NCBI RefSeq assembly: GCF_900111255.1
Contig: NZ_FOGP01000001.1
Location: forward strand, 284,894-348,893
Direction of reading: 5' to 3'
Length of the DNA: 64,000 nucleotides
Source: Parafannyhessea umbonata
GTDB lineage: Bacteria; Actinomycetota; Coriobacteriia; Coriobacteriales; Atopobiaceae
The position numbers were made by a program, and so were the translations under genes. The notes under the pieces were generated by a model. It did not search any database and was not told the origin of the DNA. It saw only the letters and a list, made by a program, of their open reading frames with translations. Of the stretch, positions 46,496-53,563 are shown piece after piece (the stretch's first letter is position 1; each line of letters starts with the position of its first letter).

Positions 46496-47524
46496 TTGAA
46501 GAAGACAAATGCTGTTGCGGCCGCGCTTGCACTTTCCCTTGTGGGAGCGATGGGCGTGGCCACACCTGCCCTGGCGGAAACCAACGGCGTGGAGATGTAC
46601 CGCCTGTACAACAAGTACACGAGCGAGCACTTCTACACCTCGAGCCCGGTAGAGAAGAGCCACCTGTGCGGCGTCGGATGGACGTACGAAGGAGTGGGCT
46701 GGATTGCCCCCAGCTCAGGCGACCCCGTCTATCGCCTGTACAACCCCTACACCTCGGACCACCACTACACCCAGAGCAAGGCCGAGTACGACGAGCTCCA
46801 GAAGGACGGATGGTCCGGCGAGGGCATCAAGTGGTACTCGGGCGGAGACGTCCCCGTCTACCGCCAGTACAACCCGTACGCCCGCACCGGCTCGCACAAC
46901 TACACCTGCAGCTCGTTCGAGAGGGATTCCCTCGTCAAGGCGGGTTGGAGCAACGAGGGTGTCGGCTGGGATGCCGTGGCCGTCGGCCACCCCGTCACCG
47001 ATAGCATCATGGGCTCGACCACGGTCTCGGTCGACCGCATGGTCGCCCACTACAACAAGACCGTAGCGGCCAAGGGCGCGGCCTACCCGGCGGACGTCTA
47101 CGCGCAGTACGGCGCACCTGACATCACGACCTTCTGCACGATTCTCACCCAGCAGGCCAACTCCGAGGGCATCCGTGCCGAGGTCCTGTACGCCCAGGTC
47201 ATGCTCGAGACCGGCTACCTGCAGTTCGGCGGCCAGGTCGAGCCCCACCAGTGCAACTTCGGCGGTCTGGGCGCCACCGACGACGGGGCCCACGGCGCCA
47301 CCTTCCCCGACGTCGCCACGGGCCTTCTTGCCCAGGCCCAGCACCTCAAGGTCTACGCCTCGGCAGACCCGCTCAACAACCCCTGCGTCGACCCGCGCTT
47401 CAACAACGCGGTGGAGGCCTTCGGCCGCGGCTCGGCCCCGTGCGTGTCCGACCTGGGCGACGGCAAGTGGGCGACCGACCCCAAGTACGCATCGAAGCTG
47501 CTCAACATCATGAACGCGCTGTAG
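46496..47524 (+). CDS. Secreted GH73-like glucosaminidase with N-terminal triple repeat, copy 2
   Basis: The 342-residue paralogue of the preceding gene has a signal peptide (AVAAALALSLVGAMGVATPALA), three repeats at about 34-162 and a C-terminal glucosaminidase (MLETGYLQFGG with Glu238, CNFGGLGATDDG). The start is set at the TTG at 46496 because GAGAGGAAGCGCC lies at the same distance as in copy 1. An in-frame TTG at 46469 would read through that site. A four-residue insertion near FGRGSAP distinguishes it. It has its own terminator, so it probably also has its own promoter in the 307-bp gap. Confidence 0.87.
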   Translation: MKKTNAVAAALALSLVGAMGVATPALAETNGVEMYRLYNKYTSEHFYTSSPVEKSHLCGVGWTYEGVGWIAPSSGDPVYRLYNPYTSDHHYTQSKAEYDELQKDGWSGEGIKWYSGGDVPVYRQYNPYARTGSHNYTCSSFERDSLVKAGWSNEGVGWDAVAVGHPVTDSIMGSTTVSVDRMVAHYNKTVAAKGAAYPADVYAQYGAPDITTFCTILTQQANSEGIRAEVLYAQVMLETGYLQFGGQVEPHQCNFGGLGATDDGAHGATFPDVATGLLAQAQHLKVYASADPLNNPCVDPRFNNAVEAFGRGSAPCVSDLGDGKWATDPKYASKLLNIMNAL

Positions 47525-47558
47525 CCTCGCTGCTTCAAATCGAATAGCGCCACGTTTC

Positions 47559-47580
47559 GGGCGGCCCCGCGGGGCCGCCC
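47559..47580 (+). terminator. Terminator after glucosaminidase copy 2
   Basis: GGGCGGCCC (47559-47567), a CGCG loop and GGGCCGCCC (47572-47580) match the copy 1 hairpin at 21 of 22 positions. The tail ATCTTGT is less T-rich. Confidence 0.7.
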
Positions 47581-47684
47581 ATCTTGTGCGGAGTGAATAT
47601 GCTTCCCTGCGGTGCGGTATCCTAATGGGTGATGTGCACCGAGGGGGTCGGTCTTCCTCGGTTGGGGACTTGGAGGTATCGAAG

Positions 47685-48398
47685 ATGGGCTTCTTCAAGC
47701 GGCTGAGCCTGTTCGTTTTCGGCCTGGCCGGACTGCTGGCGCTTGCCGCCCTCGTGCTGCCGTGGTACGGACCCTGGCAAGACGAGGCAACGGCGCTCCT
47801 GAGCGTCGACGAGTACTACGTCGCGGCGCAGGTGCTCGTCGCGATCACGGCATTCGGGCTTCTTGTCTGCCTGCTGCGCTCCATCTTCACGCGCAACCGC
47901 AAGACGGTCATCGTCTCCAAGGCCGACGGCGACCAGGTCACGGTCACCCGCGACGCCATCGCCTCCCAGGCCACGCACGTGATCGAGGAGGACGGCACCT
48001 TCGTCGCCCGTCGCGTGAGCGTCCGCTTCCGCAAGCACGGCCACGTGTGCGTTGCCGCCCGCGTCCAGCCCAGCGCCACCGTTGACGTCGTCGAGGCAGG
48101 GTCGGAGCTTCACGAGCGCCTGGTCGAGGGCCTGACCACCATCGTTGGCGAGAACGTCGATGCCGTCGACCTCGAGTTCGGTGACGCCGTCGAGTACGTG
48201 CCGACCTCCGAGATCGAGGCCGAGGCAGATGCCGACGCCAGCGGCGTGGACGCGCCCGCCGCGGACGTTCCCGCAGTCGCGCAGGATGGGGACGGACCGG
48301 CCGTGGCCGCCTCTCCCTCCGACACCTCTGAGATCACCGTGCCCATGGCACGCTACAACAGCTCAAACGCAGACGACACACCCATGGGGGAGGAGTAG
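47685..48398 (+). CDS. AmaP-like membrane anchor for Asp23-type proteins
   Basis: The 237-residue protein starts at an ATG behind GGAGG. Two N-terminal membrane segments (LFVFGLAGLLALAALVLPW; YYVAAQVLVAITAFGLLVCLL) are followed by a conserved cytosolic region (VTVTRDAIASQATHVI, RVSVRFRKHGHVCVAARVQP) typical of AmaP, which tethers Asp23 to the membrane in Staphylococcus. The tail is acidic and Ala-rich. It heads a seven-gene run ending at 53541, and the DUF2273 gene follows after 2 nt. Confidence 0.75.
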   Translation: MGFFKRLSLFVFGLAGLLALAALVLPWYGPWQDEATALLSVDEYYVAAQVLVAITAFGLLVCLLRSIFTRNRKTVIVSKADGDQVTVTRDAIASQATHVIEEDGTFVARRVSVRFRKHGHVCVAARVQPSATVDVVEAGSELHERLVEGLTTIVGENVDAVDLEFGDAVEYVPTSEIEAEADADASGVDAPAADVPAVAQDGDGPAVAASPSDTSEITVPMARYNSSNADDTPMGEE

Positions 48399-48400
48399 CC

Positions 48401-48817
48401 ATGGCAGAGAAGAAGCCAAAGCTCTCTATCGAGAGCGGCGACGAGGGCCACAAGGAGTCCAAGCCCACCGCGGCGGGCGGCAAGGCCGCTGACGCCACCG
48501 TGGCGGTCGAGGCCGAGTACGTCGACCAGGACGAGGGTGGCGATCCCGGCGCGGGCCCGTCACGCAAGGGCAACCCGTTCAAGGGCGCGCGCACGGCAGT
48601 GGGCGACTGGCTGAGCCAGAACTTCCCCGGCCACGAGCACGCGGTCTTCGGCGCCTTTCTCGGCCTGCTCGTTGCCGTGCTCATCTTCGTGATCGGCTTC
48701 TGGCAGGCGCTGTTCGTGACCATCTGCATCGTCGTGGGCTTCGCCATAGGCCAGTACGTCGACGGTGACCCTACCGTCGCCAATGCCGTCCGCAAGTTCT
48801 TCGGTGACAACAACTAG
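48401..48817 (+). CDS. DUF2273 family small membrane protein
   Basis: The 138-residue protein has an acidic N-terminal half and two C-terminal membrane segments (HAVFGAFLGLLVAVLIFVIG; ALFVTICIVVGFAIGQYVDG), then a short NAVRKFF tail. Small DUF2273 proteins accompany amaP and asp23 in alkaline-shock clusters; their biochemical role is unknown. Here the usual roughly 60-residue core carries a long extra N-terminus. A GGGGGAGGAG site overlaps the end of amaP. Confidence 0.75.
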   Translation: MAEKKPKLSIESGDEGHKESKPTAAGGKAADATVAVEAEYVDQDEGGDPGAGPSRKGNPFKGARTAVGDWLSQNFPGHEHAVFGAFLGLLVAVLIFVIGFWQALFVTICIVVGFAIGQYVDGDPTVANAVRKFFGDNN

Positions 48818-48887
48818 CCGCGCGTGACCGACGGCGCCCAAGCCGATCGGCCGAGCGGAAACACCATCACCTCCGAGAGGGGATTGC

Positions 48888-49493
48888 ATGAGTAACAAAG
48901 CAAAGTCCGCCAAGTCCGAGGCCGTCGAGCTCAAGGGAACACCAGCAGCCGAGGCCCCCGCCGAGCCCGAGGTCGAGGTCGAGACCCTGACCCAGGCCTC
49001 CGCCGAGCCCGTCGACGAGGGCGTCGTCCCCGCGGCCGAGCCGGACGATGAGGACGTCGATGCCGACGAGGACAGCGAGGACTCGCTCACCTTCTCCAAT
49101 GGCGTCATCGAGAAGATCGTGGCCATCGCGATGCGCGAGGTTCCCGGCGTCATCGGCATGAAGGGCGGCTGGCTCAACCGCGTGCAGGACGCCATTGGCG
49201 CCTCCGACCCGCGCAAGGGCGTCACCGTCGAGGTGACCCCCGACGCCGCCGTTCGTGTGAACATCTCGGTGCTGATCGAGTACGGCGCCTATGCGCCGCA
49301 GGTCTTCGAGGACGTGAAGAAGGCCGTCGTGCGCGAGGTCACCGGCATGACGGGGCTCTCCGTCGCCGGCGTCAACCTGCGAATCGAGGACGTCCTCACT
49401 GCCGACGAGGTCGCCGCCCGTCGCGGCGAGGCCCGCGACGAGCCCGCCGGCGAGCTCCCCGAGACCGCCGTCGAGCCCGAGGTCGAGGAGTAG
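48888..49493 (+). CDS. Asp23/Gls24 family envelope stress protein
   Basis: The 201-residue cytosolic protein has an acidic N-terminal extension of about 65 residues (VEVETLTQASAEPVDEG). The Asp23 domain follows: FSNGVIEKIVAIAMREVPGVIGMKG, GVTVEVTPDAAVRVNISVLIEYG and AVVREVTGMTGLSVAGVNL. Asp23 proteins assemble under the membrane and respond to wall or alkaline stress. A GAGAGGGGA site precedes the ATG. murT starts 2 nt after the stop, linking this gene to lipid II amidation. Confidence 0.9.
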   Translation: MSNKAKSAKSEAVELKGTPAAEAPAEPEVEVETLTQASAEPVDEGVVPAAEPDDEDVDADEDSEDSLTFSNGVIEKIVAIAMREVPGVIGMKGGWLNRVQDAIGASDPRKGVTVEVTPDAAVRVNISVLIEYGAYAPQVFEDVKKAVVREVTGMTGLSVAGVNLRIEDVLTADEVAARRGEARDEPAGELPETAVEPEVEE

Positions 49494-49495
49494 CC

Positions 49496-50842
49496 GTGAG
49501 TCTAAGCACCGCCATAGCCGTCGGCGCCGGGCGCCTGACGCACTGGGGGCTGCACGGCGTGCTTCGCCGCAACGCCTCGCAGCTGCCGGGCCGCGTCGCC
49601 CTGGCGCTTGATCGCAACCTGATCGCCGACCTCTCCCACAAGCTGGGCAGGGGCGCGATCGTCGTCTGCGGCACCAACGGCAAGACGACCACCAACAACG
49701 TCCTTGCTGCGGCCATCGAGTCCTGCCACCAGCGCGTGCTGTGCAACCGCGCTGGGGCCAACATGGCCGCCGGCGTCGCTTCGGCGCTCCTTCCCGGATC
49801 TTCCGCCGACTGGGCCGTCATCGAGGCCGACGAGCTTTCCACCGTGCACATCCTTCCGGGTCTCAGGCCCAGGTACATGGTCCTTCTCAACCTCTTTCGC
49901 GACCAGCTTGACCGTGCGGGCGAGATCGACCACGTGCAGGACACCATCGCTGCGGCGCTCGCATCGTCTCCCAACACCGTGCTGGTCGCCAACGGCGACG
50001 ACCCGCTGTGCATGGGCGTCGCGCTGCGTGCGCGCAAGAGCGGCACGCGCGTCCTGACCTTCGGCATCGGAGAAGACCTTGACCTTCCGGCCGACCGCGT
50101 CCCCGAGGCGCGCTTCTGCCAGGCCTGCGGCGCCGAGCTCGAGTACGAGTACCGCGCCTACGCCCAGATGGGCAAGTTCTCGTGCCCCAAGTGCGACTTC
50201 TGCCGACCGCAGCTGGACTTCTGCGCCACGGGCGTGCGCGTCACCCGCGAGGGCGTCGAGTTCGATGTCGTGCACGACGGCAAACGCTCGCACATCAGTG
50301 CGGGCTTCGGTGGCGTGTACATGGTTTACAACCTGCTCGCGGCCTTCGCCGCGGCAAGTCTCGCGGGCGTCGGTGCAGGCTCCTTCCAAGGCGCCATCGA
50401 CGACTACAACCCGCGCAACGGCCGACTGCAGCACTTCGTGGTCGATGGCCGCGAGGTCATCCTGAACCTGGCGAAGAACCCCACGGGCTTCAACCAGAAC
50501 CTCTCGCTCCTTCTGGCGGACGAGCGCCCCAAGGCGCTCTACTTCGCCATCAACGACAACTTCAACGACGGCAAGGACATCTCCTGGATCTGGGACGTCG
50601 ACTTCGAGCGCCTCGCCGGGCAGGCGGAGCTCACTGCCATCTGCGGCGGCACGCGCGCGGGCGACGTCCAGGTGCGCATGAAGTACGCCGGCATCGAGGC
50701 CGACATCGCGCCCCTGGTCGAGGGTGCCCTTGCCCAGGCGGCGAGCCTGCCCAAGGACCGTCCGCTCTACGTGTTGACCAACTACTCGGCGCTCTGGCCC
50801 GCCAAGGCGACGCTCGAGAGGGTGGGGGTGAGCAATGACTAG
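49496..50842 (+). CDS. murT: Lipid II isoglutaminyl synthase, MurT subunit
   Basis: The 448-residue Mur-ligase-like ATPase, with GatD, amidates the alpha-carboxyl of D-Glu in lipid II. The P-loop is CGTNGKTTTNN. A zinc ribbon unique to MurT has Cys208, Cys211, Cys230 and Cys233 (CQACG, CPKC). A C-terminal DUF1727 domain is present (NPTGFNQNLSLL). It starts at a GTG behind GGAGGAG. Its last 8 nt overlap gatD, as expected for subunits made in fixed ratio. Confidence 0.95.
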   Translation: MSLSTAIAVGAGRLTHWGLHGVLRRNASQLPGRVALALDRNLIADLSHKLGRGAIVVCGTNGKTTTNNVLAAAIESCHQRVLCNRAGANMAAGVASALLPGSSADWAVIEADELSTVHILPGLRPRYMVLLNLFRDQLDRAGEIDHVQDTIAAALASSPNTVLVANGDDPLCMGVALRARKSGTRVLTFGIGEDLDLPADRVPEARFCQACGAELEYEYRAYAQMGKFSCPKCDFCRPQLDFCATGVRVTREGVEFDVVHDGKRSHISAGFGGVYMVYNLLAAFAAASLAGVGAGSFQGAIDDYNPRNGRLQHFVVDGREVILNLAKNPTGFNQNLSLLLADERPKALYFAINDNFNDGKDISWIWDVDFERLAGQAELTAICGGTRAGDVQVRMKYAGIEADIAPLVEGALAQAASLPKDRPLYVLTNYSALWPAKATLERVGVSND

Positions 50843-51590
50843 GCATGGCAAGCGCTCGCTGCGCATCGCCCACCTGTACCCGGAGCTCCTGAACCTCTAC
50901 GGCGACTCCGGCAACATCCTCGTGCTCAGGAAGCGCCTGGAGTGGCGCGGCATCATACCCGAGGTCGTCGAGGTCCACGTAGACGACAGGCCCTCGTTCG
51001 CCGACGTCGACCTGGTCTTCATCGGCGGTGGCTCCGACCGCGAGCAGAAGATCGTCTGCGACAAGCTCCTGGCAGAGCGCGCGGAGCTCAAGGCGTTCGT
51101 GGAGGACGGCGGTGCACTCGCGGCCGTCTGCGGTGGCTACCAGCTTCTGGGCGAGAGTTACCTCATGGGCGACGAGAAGGTCCCCGGCCTCTCGCTCGTG
51201 GACCTCTACACCGATCGCGGCGACCCACGCCTGATAAGCAACATCGTGGTGGAGAGCCGCATCTGCGAGCAGCCCATCGTGGGCTACGAGAACCACGGCG
51301 GCCGCACGCACCTGGGACCCGACGTCGAGCCCTTGGGCAAGGTGGTCTACGGCCACGGCAACGACGGCGTCTCGGGCTTCGAGGGCTGCCTGTACCACAA
51401 CGTCGTGGGAACCTACGTGCACGGACCGCTCTTCCCCAAGAACCCGGGCGTCGTGGATTATCTCATCGCGCGGGCGATGGAGCGGAAGTATGGTATAGAT
51501 GAGCTCGAGCCGCTCGACGACGCGGTGGAACTCTCGGCAAACAAGGCAATGTACGACCGCCTGATGGCGGGCGAGGTAGAGGAGCAGTAG
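50835..51590 (+). CDS. gatD: Lipid II isoglutaminyl synthase, GatD glutamine amidotransferase subunit
   Basis: The 251-residue class I amidotransferase supplies ammonia to MurT. Catalytic Cys99 lies in AVCGGYQLLG and His196 in TYVHGPLFPKNP. IGGGSDREQKI and YENHGGRTHLG are typical GatD motifs. It overlaps murT by 8 nt. D-Glu amidation is needed for efficient crosslinking in many Gram-positive bacteria. Confidence 0.95.
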   Translation: MTRHGKRSLRIAHLYPELLNLYGDSGNILVLRKRLEWRGIIPEVVEVHVDDRPSFADVDLVFIGGGSDREQKIVCDKLLAERAELKAFVEDGGALAAVCGGYQLLGESYLMGDEKVPGLSLVDLYTDRGDPRLISNIVVESRICEQPIVGYENHGGRTHLGPDVEPLGKVVYGHGNDGVSGFEGCLYHNVVGTYVHGPLFPKNPGVVDYLIARAMERKYGIDELEPLDDAVELSANKAMYDRLMAGEVEEQ

Positions 51591-51592
51591 CT

Positions 51593-52522
51593 ATGCATAA
51601 GGTAATCGTGTTCGGTAGCCTGAACATGGACATGTCCGTCCAGTGCCGCACCGTCCCTCGTCGCGGCGAGACCGAGATCGGCGACAAGTTCCTCACGACG
51701 CCCGGCGGCAAGGGCGGCAACCAGGCCGTCGCCGCGGCGCGCATGGGCGCCGACACTTTCATGGTCGGCAAGGTCGGCGACGACCCCGAGGGCCGCGCGC
51801 TCGTGGCCTCCCTCGCGCGCCACGGCGTGGCCTGCACCAACGTCAGCGTCTCCGAGACCGAGCAGACGGGCCGCGCGGTTGTCATCCGCGCCGAGGGCGA
51901 CAACCGCATCGTCGTCGATCCCGCAGCTAACGCCTCGATAACCTACCAGGAGGTTCGCGCCGCCATCCACGGCCTCTCCGGCACCGGCAACATCTTCCTG
52001 ACCCAGCTCGAGGGCGACTTCGAGACCACCATGCAGTCGATCCTGTGCGCCAAGCGCAACGGCTTCTACACGGTCCTCAACGCAAGCCCCGCCCGCAGCA
52101 TCCCCGCCGAGGTCTACAAGGCCCTCGACCTCCTCTGCGTCAACGAGAGCGAGTGCGAGCTCCTGACGGGCATCGACCCCACCAACGACGAGGCCCGCGA
52201 GAACGCCCTGTGGTACTTCGACGCCCAGGGCGTCAAGAACGCCGTCATCACGCTCGGCCGCCGCGGCTCGGTAGCCCTCATCGACGACAAGTACGTAAAG
52301 ATCCCGACCTACCGCGTGGACACCGTCGACACCACGGGTGCGGGCGACGCTTACCTGGGCGAGCTCGTCGCGCACCTGGCCTTTGGCGGCGACCTGCGCG
52401 AGAGCATGGTCTACGCCTCCGCCTGCGCCGCGCTTTGCGTCGGCAAGGTTGGCTCCCAGGCGGCAATGCCCACGTGGGACGAGGTCGAGTCCTTCGTCGC
52501 CGAGCACGGCGGCCTGAAGTAG
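51593..52522 (+). CDS. Ribokinase (PfkB family sugar kinase)
   Basis: The 309-residue kinase opens KVIVFGSLNMDMSVQCRTVPRRGET and has PGGKGGNQAVAAARMG (PfkB signature 1) and DTTGAGDAYLGEL (signature 2, catalytic Asp252). The N-terminal pattern is that of ribokinase, which phosphorylates D-ribose at O5; other PfkB sugars cannot be excluded. No ribose transporter or regulator is nearby. It sits 2 nt after gatD, probably in the same transcript for no obvious functional reason. Confidence 0.85.
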   Translation: MHKVIVFGSLNMDMSVQCRTVPRRGETEIGDKFLTTPGGKGGNQAVAAARMGADTFMVGKVGDDPEGRALVASLARHGVACTNVSVSETEQTGRAVVIRAEGDNRIVVDPAANASITYQEVRAAIHGLSGTGNIFLTQLEGDFETTMQSILCAKRNGFYTVLNASPARSIPAEVYKALDLLCVNESECELLTGIDPTNDEARENALWYFDAQGVKNAVITLGRRGSVALIDDKYVKIPTYRVDTVDTTGAGDAYLGELVAHLAFGGDLRESMVYASACAALCVGKVGSQAAMPTWDEVESFVAEHGGLK

Positions 52523-52527
52523 GCTCG

Positions 52528-53541
52528 ATGTCCGAGCGCAAGACAATACAGAGCTACGAGTGGGCGAGGGTACTGGGTGCCCTCGCCGTCGTATGTCTCC
52601 ATGCGGTCGTGGCCACCAGGCTCGTGCCCGAGCTTCATCAGGGGAATGCCGCGCTCTTCTTGGCGGAGGACGTCCTCTGCGTGCCCCTGACGCGCTGGGC
52701 CGTCCCGGTGTTCTTCATGGTGTCGGGTGCGCTCCTGCTCGACCCGGGCCGGCAGATGACGCTCGAGAAGGTCGGGCGCTACGTCTGGAGAATGGCCTTC
52801 ATCCTTTTGACCATAGGCTTTGCCTTCTGCGTCATGGAACTGGTCGCGAGCTTCGGCTTCTACGGGCTGCTGACCTTCCAGGCGGCCTTCCTGAACCTGC
52901 TCCAGGGGCTCTCGTGGGGGCACCTCTGGTACGTCTACGCGCTCATCGGGCTCTACCTGATAACGCCGATCCTCTCTGCCTACGTCAGGGTCGCCACGCA
53001 GCGAGACCTTGCGATAGTCGCGCTCGTGGGCTATGCGCTGCTGTGCGTGGCGCCCACGATCGACCTCGTGGCGGGAACGAAGCTCTATGCGTTCCTGGGC
53101 ACGGGTTCGCCCGTGGTCTACTACCTGGCGGGCTACTACGCCAGCAACTATCTTGAGCTCGACGCCAAGGTGATCGGCGCGGGCGCCCTCGCGCTCGCCG
53201 CGAACCTCGTGGCCTTCGCCTTCGACCCCGAGCTGGCAAGCCAGCTGGCGCTTCCGGAGTACGCGTTCGCGCTGCCCTTTTCGGTGCTGGCGTTCGTCGC
53301 GATCAGGTCCCTTCTTGAGCGGCCGATGCGCGAGCGCGGGCTCGCTCGCGCCCTCGCTCGTGACAGCTTCGGCATCTACCTGCTGCACCCGCTCTTCGGT
53401 CACGTCATCCTGCGCGTGCCGGCGCTCGTGACGCTGCCGCTTCCCGTCCTGCAGCTTACCATCGTCGTCGTGGGGGTCGCGGGCTCCGTCGTCCTGACGC
53501 GCCTCCTCAGGCTCCTGCCACCGTTCGCGAGCAAGCTGTAG
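52528..53541 (+). CDS. Membrane acyltransferase (acyltransferase 3 family)
   Basis: The 337-residue protein has about ten membrane segments and the family opening QSYEWARVLGALAVVCLHAVVATRL (likely catalytic His), then RWAVPVFFMVSGALLL. It ends FGIYLLHPLFGHVIL. It resembles the 34269 gene in family but not closely in sequence. It probably O-acylates a surface glycan. The ATG at 52528 begins 5 nt after the ribokinase stop; the longer upstream frame only overlaps ribokinase. Confidence 0.82.
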   Translation: MSERKTIQSYEWARVLGALAVVCLHAVVATRLVPELHQGNAALFLAEDVLCVPLTRWAVPVFFMVSGALLLDPGRQMTLEKVGRYVWRMAFILLTIGFAFCVMELVASFGFYGLLTFQAAFLNLLQGLSWGHLWYVYALIGLYLITPILSAYVRVATQRDLAIVALVGYALLCVAPTIDLVAGTKLYAFLGTGSPVVYYLAGYYASNYLELDAKVIGAGALALAANLVAFAFDPELASQLALPEYAFALPFSVLAFVAIRSLLERPMRERGLARALARDSFGIYLLHPLFGHVILRVPALVTLPLPVLQLTIVVVGVAGSVVLTRLLRLLPPFASKL

Positions 53542-53563
53542 CGCGCGCCTGCGCGAGGCGCTA
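53539..53563. terminator. Hairpin between convergent genes containing both stop codons
   Basis: TAGCGC (53539-53544), containing the TAG of the rightward acyltransferase, pairs with GCGCTA (53558-53563), containing the TAG of the leftward gene. The 19-nt gap has no T-run, so any terminator function is weakly supported. Confidence 0.35.
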
